From the IMG/VR virus record IMGVR_UViG_3300044858_004955, positions 1 to 64,000 of that record: a stretch of DNA of 64,000 nt. One strand, 5' to 3'. Shown in pieces: positions 58,044 to 64,000 of the stretch. The position numbers and the translations under genes are program-made. Position 1 is the first letter of the stretch. Every line of letters begins with the position of its first letter. Under the pieces are notes generated by a model that was not told the origin of the DNA, did no database searches, and saw only the letters and a list, made by a program, of their open reading frames with translations. The stretch comes from a virus.

Positions 58044-58046
58044 CGC

Positions 58047-58382
58047 TTACGCGACGCGGAACGTCGCACTCCCAGAGACGAGGGCGCCGACCGACCCGCC
58101 GAGCGACGCGGACGCACAGGTCGCGTTGCCGCTGAAGTTGATCGGCCCCGTGATCGACAGGGCGCCAGACACACCGGCGGTGAGGATGTTCGTGGAGATG
58201 TAGTCGACGGTGACCTCGCGGTCGGTCGCGAAGCCGCCGACGAACTCTCGCCGCTGGTTCGGGCCGATGCCGAGGTGGCTGCCGTCGATGAGGTCTTGCG
58301 TGTCATTGACCTGCACGCTGGTGATCGTCAGCGTCGTGCCGCCGAACGAAAACGTGAGTCCCTGTGCGGAAATACCAGCCAT
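58047..58382 (-). CDS. Tail-tube-like protein 1, 111 aa
   Basis: Starts MAGISAQGLTFSFGGTTLTI after AAGGAGGCGCGACA. HLGIGPNQRREFVGGFATDR and ALSITGPINFSGNATCASAS, ending GALVSGSATFRVA. First of three tandem paralogues. The strong ribosome site may mark it as the most expressed. Family not named. Confidence 0.68.
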   Translation of the reverse strand: MAGISAQGLTFSFGGTTLTITSVQVNDTQDLIDGSHLGIGPNQRREFVGGFATDREVTVDYISTNILTAGVSGALSITGPINFSGNATCASASLGGSVGALVSGSATFRVA

Positions 58383-58421
58383 TGTCGCGCCTCCTTGCGC
58401 TTGGTTGTCTTTTTCAGTGGT

Positions 58422-58844
58422 CTAAGACTGCGACTCCTGCCACCTCGCCTGCCACAGTTGCCGGACCTCGTAGGCCGGAGGCATCTGCGAACCGACGGTG
58501 GTGGGGTCGAGGAAGTCGTCCGTCTCCGACACCAACCTCATATCTTCAATTGTAACCCCGGCAAGCGTGCCAGTTCGGCCGTCCAGCGCAAGCCGGACGT
58601 CGTCCGCGAGTTCCCTCGCGGCGTCGTGGGTGAGCGCCCACGAGGCGACTTGGATGCTGACCATCGGCAGGTAAAGCGGCCCCGAGAGCGTCGACTCGCG
58701 GGCCACATTTGCCCTCTTGTAGACAAGGAACGGGAAGTCGGTCTTCGGCACCGCCACGGCGTAGATACGGAACCCGACCCGCCGGGCCACGGCCGGGTTG
58801 CCGGCGAGGACTTGGTAGATGTGCTTTTCGGGCTGGAGGAGCAT
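58422..58844 (-). CDS. DUF3168-like tail completion protein, 140 aa
   Basis: MLLQPEKHIYQVLAGNPAVA, AVPKTDFPFLVYKRANVARE, STLSGPLYLPMVSIQVASWA and DDVRLALDGRTGTLAGV form the pattern of the DUF3168 tail-terminator group, which sits between HK97 gp10-like and tail tube genes, exactly as here. Starts at 58844 three bases from the gp10-like stop. Confidence 0.78.
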   Translation of the reverse strand: MLLQPEKHIYQVLAGNPAVARRVGFRIYAVAVPKTDFPFLVYKRANVARESTLSGPLYLPMVSIQVASWALTHDAARELADDVRLALDGRTGTLAGVTIEDMRLVSETDDFLDPTTVGSQMPPAYEVRQLWQARWQESQS

Positions 58845-58846
58845 GG

Positions 58847-59620
58847 CTAGTTGCTCAGGTCGGCGACGAACTTGGTCAGGGACGCCCGAACGGCCGACAG
58901 GACGGCCTGCCGGCTGTCTCCGATGGCACGCTCCATCGGGTGCGTGGCACGCATGGCGCCGTAGGTCTCGCCCGGCGACAGGAAGTACGGCCGCGTGCCG
59001 CCGCCGCTCGTGCGGACAAACGCCCCGCGGCCGGTCCTGCGGGCCGGGTGCCGCTCGTTGATGCTGCCCATCAGGAAGTAGTACCCGCGGCCCATCTGCT
59101 CGAATTGCTCGTTGTCGAAGACGAACCCGCCGTCGCGGTTCGTAATCCGCCGGAAACGCCGGTTGATCTTCTCGTGGACGTTCAGGTACGTGCGGCGGTT
59201 CTGGGTCGCTGGCCGGCGGCGGTCGGTGCCGAATTCGACGAGCCAAGCGTGGTTTCCGGCCCCCTTCTCCTCGACGTCCCACTCTTTGCCAGCCACGGCG
59301 TGCTGCGGGCCGGCGACGGCGATGTAGATGCCTTCGTAGGTCCGCTTTCCCTTCCGCGAGACCGTGGCCCGGCTCAGATTCCCGGTGACGCTGTTGACCT
59401 TCCCGCGGTACGAGTCGCGGACGGCCTCCATGCCTTTGATAATCGACTTCTGGAGGTAGCCGCCGGGGTCTTGCAGGCACTTGTCTGCCGCCCGCTCTAG
59501 TGCGTTGATCAGGTCGCCGATGCCGGAGATGTCGAAACTGGCGAACGACTCCGCCGCCTCGCGGGCCGTGCCGCCGCGAGGCAGAATCCGCGATGTCGTT
59601 GCGTCGAGGCGAACTGCCAT
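58847..59620 (-). CDS. HK97 gp10-like tail/head-joining protein, 257 aa
   Basis: Contains the gp10 core: NLSRATVSRKGKRTYEGIYI, VAGPQHAVAG, then HAWLVEFGTDRRRPATQNRR and the C-terminal ATHPMERAIGDSRQAVLSAV. Length is above the usual 130-170 residues because of an N-terminal 60-residue helix and a middle insertion. ATG at 59620 overlaps the upstream stop by one base, with an alternative GTG three bases earlier. Confidence 0.78.
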   Translation of the reverse strand: MAVRLDATTSRILPRGGTAREAAESFASFDISGIGDLINALERAADKCLQDPGGYLQKSIIKGMEAVRDSYRGKVNSVTGNLSRATVSRKGKRTYEGIYIAVAGPQHAVAGKEWDVEEKGAGNHAWLVEFGTDRRRPATQNRRTYLNVHEKINRRFRRITNRDGGFVFDNEQFEQMGRGYYFLMGSINERHPARRTGRGAFVRTSGGGTRPYFLSPGETYGAMRATHPMERAIGDSRQAVLSAVRASLTKFVADLSN

Positions 59621-59940
59621 CACTGCACCTCTCTGGCGAGCATCTCGAGGTACGTGCGCTTCCCGCGCTCCGTCACGCTCGCCAACTCCATTGTCCTGCC
59701 CCTCCAGACCACGCGGTGGAGGTGCGTGACATCCTCGCGATACCGGATGCGGATGCGGTGGGTGGCGATCACGTTGGCCTGCTGGGCTTGCAGGACGTCC
59801 CGGCTCGACAGCCCCTCAACCTGCGCCCAGAACGTCCCGACGGTCGTCTCCCACGAGAACGTCGACTCGCCAGAGAAACTCCGCGTCTCCGTCGGGGCGA
59901 GGATCGTGACCCGCTCGGTGTACTTGCCGATGTCGATCAC
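59620..59940 (-). CDS. Head-tail joining protein (SPP1 gp16-like), 106 aa
   Basis: YTERVTILAPTETRSFSGES, FWAQVEGLSSRDVLQAQQAN and HRIRIRYREDVTHLHRVVWR are the expected strands of the stopper/adaptor family, with W-x-G-R-x-M-E-L before the final strand. Two genes away from the gp6-like connector, the standard order. Confidence 0.85.
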   Translation of the reverse strand: MIDIGKYTERVTILAPTETRSFSGESTFSWETTVGTFWAQVEGLSSRDVLQAQQANVIATHRIRIRYREDVTHLHRVVWRGRTMELASVTERGKRTYLEMLAREVQ

Positions 59941-60395
59941 GACACGCTCCCGTTCCCGAGGAGCACGATGTCGTAGGAGCCGCCGTTGGTCCCGGTCACC
60001 GTCACGCCGGAGGCCGACATCCCAGTCGCCGACGGGTCGGACTGCACCGCCACGGCGCCGGCCGCCACGGTCAGGCCGGAGGCCGGGAACGGCGCCCCGG
60101 CGAACGCGAGGCTCGACGCCCCCTTGTTTCGCACGTAGTAGAGTTTCACGGCCGTGAGCGTCACGGTGACCGTGGCCCCGTCACGGACGTCCGCGAGCGT
60201 CGCCAGCGAGAACGTCTGCGACGCACCCGAGAGCGTCTTCGTGGCACTCCATGCCAGTTGGGCTTGGTTGCCCGCCGTGCCATTCGTCAGCGTCTGGGCG
60301 TAGGACGCCGGCGTCACACGCAGCGACGAGGACAGGTCCGTCGCCGAGGTCTCGTGGGCCAGTACCGACAGGCTGATCTGTGCCGAGAATGCCAT
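59937..60395 (-). CDS. Structural beta-rich protein, 152 aa
   Basis: Small beta-rich protein (SLSVLAHETSATDLSSSLRV, ATLADVRDGATVTVTLTAVK, YYVRNKGASSLAFAGAPFPA). Resembles the 162-residue neighbour in the middle motif (V-K-L-x-x-V-R/K-N-x). Between connector proteins, so a virion decoration protein is likely. Overlaps the next gene by four bases. Confidence 0.6.
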   Translation of the reverse strand: MAFSAQISLSVLAHETSATDLSSSLRVTPASYAQTLTNGTAGNQAQLAWSATKTLSGASQTFSLATLADVRDGATVTVTLTAVKLYYVRNKGASSLAFAGAPFPASGLTVAAGAVAVQSDPSATGMSASGVTVTGTNGGSYDIVLLGNGSVS

Positions 60396-60398
60396 CGC

Positions 60399-60887
60399 TC
60401 ACGTCCCCATCGCGTAGAACTCGTACCGTTCGGAAGGCACGCCGCCAACCCGGAGGATCGATCCCCCGACGGTCGCTCCGAACCCGTCCGAGTTCGGGCA
60501 CGACAAAAGCCACGCCCCCAGCGGCCGGATCGGAAACCCGCGGAGCGTCAGGCTCCCGAGGTTGACCATCGGCGAGAAGTTCCACGACGTCGCGTCCTGT
60601 CGGAATATCGAGAACTGCGTGCCGCTCCAGCCGGCCGACAAGCCGATCGCAGACGTCTCCGAGAGGTTCTTGACGAAGAGCAACTTCACGACCGCGAGGC
60701 CGCCTGTTGCGAAGTCAATCTCGTCGTACCCGATCGCTCCGAACGTCCGCCGCTCCGCGTACACGATGTCGCAGTCGCCGGCATCCACGCCGATCGAGAT
60801 CGGCTTCACCTCGACACCCGTCGCCAGCCCGCTCTGCGTCGTGCGGCGGGCGTCGACGCTTGCGCGAATCTGGGCGGTGAGGGTCAT
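60399..60887 (-). CDS. Structural beta-rich protein, 162 aa
   Basis: MTLTAQIRASVDARRTTQSG, VKLLFVKNLSETSAIGLSAG and LTLRGFPIRPLGAWLLSC. The LYYVRNKGAS / LLFVKNLSET correspondence with the 152-residue neighbour suggests tandem paralogues. ATG at 60887 overlaps the upstream stop. Probably a head or neck decoration protein. Confidence 0.6.
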   Translation of the reverse strand: MTLTAQIRASVDARRTTQSGLATGVEVKPISIGVDAGDCDIVYAERRTFGAIGYDEIDFATGGLAVVKLLFVKNLSETSAIGLSAGWSGTQFSIFRQDATSWNFSPMVNLGSLTLRGFPIRPLGAWLLSCPNSDGFGATVGGSILRVGGVPSERYEFYAMGT

Positions 60888-61534
60888 CGGTAGCCGGCCC
60901 ACCCGGAGGCCGCCAAGAGCGTGTCGAACGTCTGCGGCACCGGCAGCACCTGCGAGTAGCCGGTGACCACGGGCTGCCGCATCTCGAACCAGTGTGCGAC
61001 CAAGAGCGCGATCGCCTGCCGGAGGATCGGCGGCGTCGAGGGACCGGAGGAGCCGTAGCCGGCCGTCCACTGCACGACCACGCTGTTCTCGTCGCCTCGC
61101 ACCGCTGGCCAGACGCCGTTGTAGTTGGGGTAGATGCGGCCCGGCGTCGTGTAGCGATCGACCTGAAAGTCGCCGGCGGCGCTCGAGAGCGAAAGATTCT
61201 GCCCTGCCTCGTTGCGGTAGGTGACCGTCACGGTCTCCGGCTGCATCGGCGGGCGGGGCAGAATGAGTTCCCACAACGGGAACACGTCATAGCGGGCCTG
61301 CCAGACCTGCGTGATGACGCTGATGTCGAGGATGTCCTCGACGTACTGCCTCGCGGCCGTGATGTACGTCTGGACGAGAGCGTCGGATGTGTCGTCGTCG
61401 ATCCTGCACTGCGCCTTCGCCTCGGCGAGGCTCAACGGCTCGACCACGGGCGGCGTGGCCTGATACAGGCTCCGGTACGGCGTGATTCCGATCGTCGGTG
61501 ATCGCGGCTCGCCGTAGACAATCGTGACGTTCAT
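60884..61534 (-). CDS. Head-tail connector (gp6/phiE125 gp8-like), 216 aa
   Basis: PLSLAEAKAQCRIDDDTSDA, LVQTYITAARQYVEDIL and the later IYPNYNGVWPAVRGDENSVV, VQWTAGYGSSGPSTPPILRQ and ALLVAHWFEMRQPV match the phage gp6-like connector family. It forms the ring between portal and tail. Overlaps the neighbours by four bases. Confidence 0.88.
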   Translation of the reverse strand: MNVTIVYGEPRSPTIGITPYRSLYQATPPVVEPLSLAEAKAQCRIDDDTSDALVQTYITAARQYVEDILDISVITQVWQARYDVFPLWELILPRPPMQPETVTVTYRNEAGQNLSLSSAAGDFQVDRYTTPGRIYPNYNGVWPAVRGDENSVVVQWTAGYGSSGPSTPPILRQAIALLVAHWFEMRQPVVTGYSQVLPVPQTFDTLLAASGWAGYR

Positions 61535-61734
61535 TTCTTCGGCTTCCTGCGGTGCTGCTCGACGGCCCGCTCGAGCGGCGGATCGGTCGCGTCCGCGGTC
61601 TCAACCTCTGGCGGAGCCGGCCGGACCTCCTCGATCAGGCCGCGGGCGGCTAGGACACGGGCCATCCCGTCGCCCCAGTCGAACTCTTGGCCTTCCTTGT
61701 AGTTCGCGAAGTTCTTCTTGATCCGCACTCTCAT
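61531..61734 (-). CDS. Small head module protein, 67 aa
   Basis: MRVRIKKNFANYKEGQEFDW, GMARVLAARGLIEEVRPAPP, and a charged C-terminal tail (LERAVEQHRRKPKK). Looks like a small SH3-like strand protein. Its ATG overlaps the upstream stop. Short proteins of this shape are common before the gp6-like connector. Confidence 0.7.
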   Translation of the reverse strand: MRVRIKKNFANYKEGQEFDWGDGMARVLAARGLIEEVRPAPPEVETADATDPPLERAVEQHRRKPKK

Positions 61735-62459
61735 GCCACGAATCCCCACGCGCCCTCCGGCGCCTGCTGGCCGCTGTTCCAATACTCGGTCGTGTGCTGC
61801 TGAATCTTGCCGCCTTCGACCGTGCGGCTGGGCCATGTGATCATCAGTTCGGCGTGGCCGACGCTGACGTGCGTCGCGATGCCCAGCGTGTTGCCGGCGG
61901 ACTCCCACGCGCGCCAGAATGCGATGTCCTCATCGACGTGACCGCCGGTGAACTCGCCCTGCTCGTTTGCCTTCGCCAAGAACCACGGCTTGGGCGTCTT
62001 CTTGAGCGCCGAACACCGCAGGAACGTGCAGCCGAAGTGCGCCGTCGCGACCCGCTGGACGGGCTTCTTGAACCAGTCCTCGTCGACCGTCGTCTGCTGC
62101 TCCGGCGTGACGCCCGGCAGGGCGAACATCACCGCGTTCGCCTCCCGCTTCGTCTGGAGCGGAGCGATCGCGTCCACTCCCGAGTGCATCAGGAGTGCGA
62201 GCAGCGCTTCGATCGTCTTCGACGTGAAGATCGTGTCGTAGTCGAACGTCAGGATCACGTCGTGGTTGTCCACGACGGTTTCCATCGAACGCTGGAGGCA
62301 TTGCCCCCAAAACGCCCCGGTGTACTTGATCGGCGAGATGCGATGCGGCGCGAGAGCCTGCGCGACGCAGAAGAAGTTGTCCGTGAAGCCGAGGCGTGGC
62401 GTGCTCATCAGAGCAGCCACTTTGACCTCGGCTTCCACGTTGCCGATACGCAGTAGCAT
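61731..62459 (-). CDS. Glycosyltransferase (GT-A), inside head module, 242 aa
   Basis: VKVAALMSTPRLGFTDNFFC at the start, YTGAFWGQCLQRSMETVVDN, then ILTFDYDTIFTSKTIEALLA, where DYD is the metal-binding DxD. GGHVDEDIAFWRAWESAGN is the acceptor-side region typical of GT2-like enzymes. Its place between the MCP/decoration genes and connectors suggests capsid or tail glycosylation. ATG at 62459 follows GGAAGGAGCACTCC. Donor unknown. Confidence 0.75.
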   Translation of the reverse strand: MLLRIGNVEAEVKVAALMSTPRLGFTDNFFCVAQALAPHRISPIKYTGAFWGQCLQRSMETVVDNHDVILTFDYDTIFTSKTIEALLALLMHSGVDAIAPLQTKREANAVMFALPGVTPEQQTTVDEDWFKKPVQRVATAHFGCTFLRCSALKKTPKPWFLAKANEQGEFTGGHVDEDIAFWRAWESAGNTLGIATHVSVGHAELMITWPSRTVEGGKIQQHTTEYWNSGQQAPEGAWGFVA

Positions 62460-62534
62460 GGAGTGCTCCTTGGAAGGAGCGGGGGCGCCTCCATGCGCCT
62501 GCTCGGCCGTCATGGCCGTCCCGCTGTACGGGAA

Positions 62535-62972
62535 TCAGCCCTTGACCCACTTGGCGACGTTGACCTCGGCGTCGGTCGACGGGAACTCCTCGCCTCGCGA
62601 CAGGAGCGCCACGACGCTGACCGCGGCGGTCACGTCGGGAGTCACCGTCACGCGGAGATACCGCTTCCGAGCCTTGCAGTCGACGTCCATCTTGACGATG
62701 GAGCCGTTCACGGTGCTCACCGCCGCCATCGTGAAGCCGCTCGCGCCGTCCTTCACGAAGGCCGCGACGTCGCCGTAGGACGAGTTGTCGTCGGACTCTT
62801 CGATCTTCAGGACGCTCGCGAACGCCGTGCCGGCGGAGGGCGCCTTCGACACGACCACGGAGGCGTAGTCGTAGTTCCGGCGGTCGACGACCATCGTGGT
62901 GGTGGCGGTCGAGCCGACGGTGACCGGGCCGCTCGTGTGGCCGACGACCTTGAGGTTCTGGTTGTGGATCAT
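62535..62972 (-). CDS. Capsid decoration-like protein, 145 aa
   Basis: MIHNQNLKVVGHTSGPVTVG, YDYASVVVSKAPSAGTAFAS and VKMDVDCKARKRYLRVTVTP. A beta-rich protein immediately after the major capsid gene, the standard place of head decoration or major-head-associated proteins. Family not recognised. Confidence 0.65.
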   Translation of the reverse strand: MIHNQNLKVVGHTSGPVTVGSTATTTMVVDRRNYDYASVVVSKAPSAGTAFASVLKIEESDDNSSYGDVAAFVKDGASGFTMAAVSTVNGSIVKMDVDCKARKRYLRVTVTPDVTAAVSVVALLSRGEEFPSTDAEVNVAKWVKG

Positions 62973-62991
62973 CTCTGGCGTGCTCCTGTTA

Positions 62992-64000
62992 TCACGAGGC
63001 CGCGGACTTGAGGGCCACCACCGGGCCGACCTCGCTGGTCGATCCGAGGGAGTGGTGGTTCACGTCGAACCGCATCGTCCCTTGCAGGAGGAGTTGGTCC
63101 GTCGTGGCGTAGACCTGATCGTAGAGCCGGACGCTGAAGTCACGCCGGCGGGCGTAGATGCTCGACAGGCTCATGTTGCCGAAGAGCACCTTGACCTTGC
63201 TGACGTCCGCACCCAGCGTGCTGTTCATCACATGCACGAGCGTGACGGGGTAGCCGAGGAACGTGTCGACCGTTCCGGCCTGCACGTTCTCGACGGTGTT
63301 GCCACCGGCGGCGTACTTCAGGCGGGCGATCGACGCGGCGTAGCCTGCCGGAGACACGTACCAACGAGCGCCGGCACGTGCATAGATGGGCAATTTGCCC
63401 ATCGCGGCGAGGAAGTCCTCGAGGTCGAGGGTCTCGAAGCCGGTGTTGCCAGCGATGGCACCCACCACCGAGGCGGTGTGCGTGCCGTCGTTGATCTTCT
63501 CAACGATGCCGTGGACGCCGCCGTAGGTTCCGAGCGTTCCGTCGCCGAGCCAGCCGCACAAATCGATTTTGTAACTGAGGCTTTGCGCGAACTCGGTGGC
63601 TACGGCATCAGCGAGTCCCACCACGCCCTGCGAGTCCTCGACCAGTTCGGTCGACATCCGGCAGCCGACGGCGAGTTTCTTCGCCACGAGCGACACGTTG
63701 CCGTAGGTCGGCTCGCTCTCGGTCACGGCCGAGCCTTCGCCGACGAAGTAGGCGGTCGTGCCGGTGAGCCGCTTCGGGATGACCAGCGTGTCGCGGGTCA
63801 TCGAGATGTTCTCGCACGCCGGCGGGAGCGTCCCGTAGGACTCGACCAGCCGGATCACGCGATTGGCGAACTCGTCGGGGACGAGCGCTCCGCCGGAGGC
63901 GTTGCTGTTTTCGCCCATCGCACGGCTCTCGACGCCGTGATCCTTGCACCACCGAAGGTCTTCGGAGTTCTTGAAGATGTGCGCCCGCAGCCACCGGCCG
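62992..64000 (-). CDS. HK97-type major capsid protein, partial (N-terminus off the window)
   Basis: The reading frame stays open from 62992 to the window edge. The internal segment RAMGENSNASGGALVPDEFA with NRVIRLVE is the usual start of the mature HK97-fold capsid protein after the cleaved delta domain, followed by YFVGEGSAVTESEPTYGNVS, VAVGCRMSTELVEDSQ-like P-domain and a C-terminal ALKSAAS. So the 5' part (delta domain and ATG) continues outside. The start at 63918 is probably internal. Confidence 0.88.
   Translation of the reverse strand, partial: GRWLRAHIFKNSEDLRWCKDHGVESRAMGENSNASGGALVPDEFANRVIRLVESYGTLPPACENISMTRDTLVIPKRLTGTTAYFVGEGSAVTESEPTYGNVSLVAKKLAVGCRMSTELVEDSQGVVGLADAVATEFAQSLSYKIDLCGWLGDGTLGTYGGVHGIVEKINDGTHTASVVGAIAGNTGFETLDLEDFLAAMGKLPIYARAGARWYVSPAGYAASIARLKYAAGGNTVENVQAGTVDTFLGYPVTLVHVMNSTLGADVSKVKVLFGNMSLSSIYARRRDFSVRLYDQVYATTDQLLLQGTMRFDVNHHSLGSTSEVGPVVALKSAAS

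Noticed and set aside
63918-64000. ATG at 63918 as the start of the capsid gene
   Set aside because: The frame remains open upstream to the window edge, and the residues before it read as a continuation of the capsid precursor.

Overview
The window is most of one arm of a large, GC-rich tailed-phage genome, either a free phage or a prophage. It carries a siphovirus-type head and tail module, including an HK97-type major capsid protein, gp6-like and gp16-like head-tail connectors, an HK97 gp10-like protein, a frameshifted G/GT-type tail chaperone and a 1,367-residue tape measure. It also has a phage replication module and a tyrosine recombinase. I see no ribosomal RNA, tRNA or bacterial housekeeping gene. 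Terminase, portal and prohead protease are absent and probably lie past the right edge, where the capsid gene is cut. The host cannot be read from the sequence. High GC, a csrA homologue and extracellular-type proteases would suit several phyla.

Layout. (1) Bases 1-9376, plus strand: a 70-bp tandem repeat, then about 26 very small unknown genes. Their leaders share a GAAAC box (often GTGGAAAC or GGCGAAAC) just before a GAGGAG-type ribosome site, and several have GC-rich hairpins. (2) Bases 9373-29728, minus strand: one long run of overlapping genes. In transcription order it holds a helix-turn-helix regulator, an SNF2-type helicase, a possible ssDNA-binding protein, a PLD-like protein, a primase-polymerase, a UvrD-type helicase, CsrA, a secreted trypsin-like protease, nucleases, HTH proteins, a sugar aminotransferase, two glycosyltransferases, membrane proteins, a papain-like peptidase and an HNH nuclease. 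(3) Bases 29895-31689, plus strand: a short island with the integrase, divergent from the HTH regulator. (4) Bases 31809-64000, minus strand: GDP-sugar genes (gmd, fcl), tail-fibre module A, an enzyme block, tail-fibre module B, tail tip, tape measure, tail tube-like genes, head-tail joining genes and capsid.

The most striking region is 40624-44510. A single promoter precedes six overlapping genes: a small HExxH protein, a NeuD/PglD-type acyltransferase, an acyl carrier protein, a KAS III-type ketosynthase, a FabG-type reductase and a Rieske oxygenase. The catalytic residues I could check are present. With Gmd, Fcl and a perosamine-synthase-like DegT aminotransferase elsewhere in the window, this suggests a phage-encoded route to an acylated deoxy- or aminodeoxy-sugar. 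That route is inference. The block sits between two duplicated tail-fibre modules. A further glycosyltransferase lies inside the head operon, so virion or host-surface glycans are plausible targets.

Expression: neighbouring genes usually overlap by 1-8 bases (ATGA, GTGA or TGATG), which suggests translational coupling. Candidate sigma70-like promoters of the form TTGACN-N18-GATACT precede both the small-gene array and the acyl-sugar operon. The CsrA homologue keeps the RNA-binding residues L4 and R44 and could act on the repeated GGA-containing leaders, which is untested.
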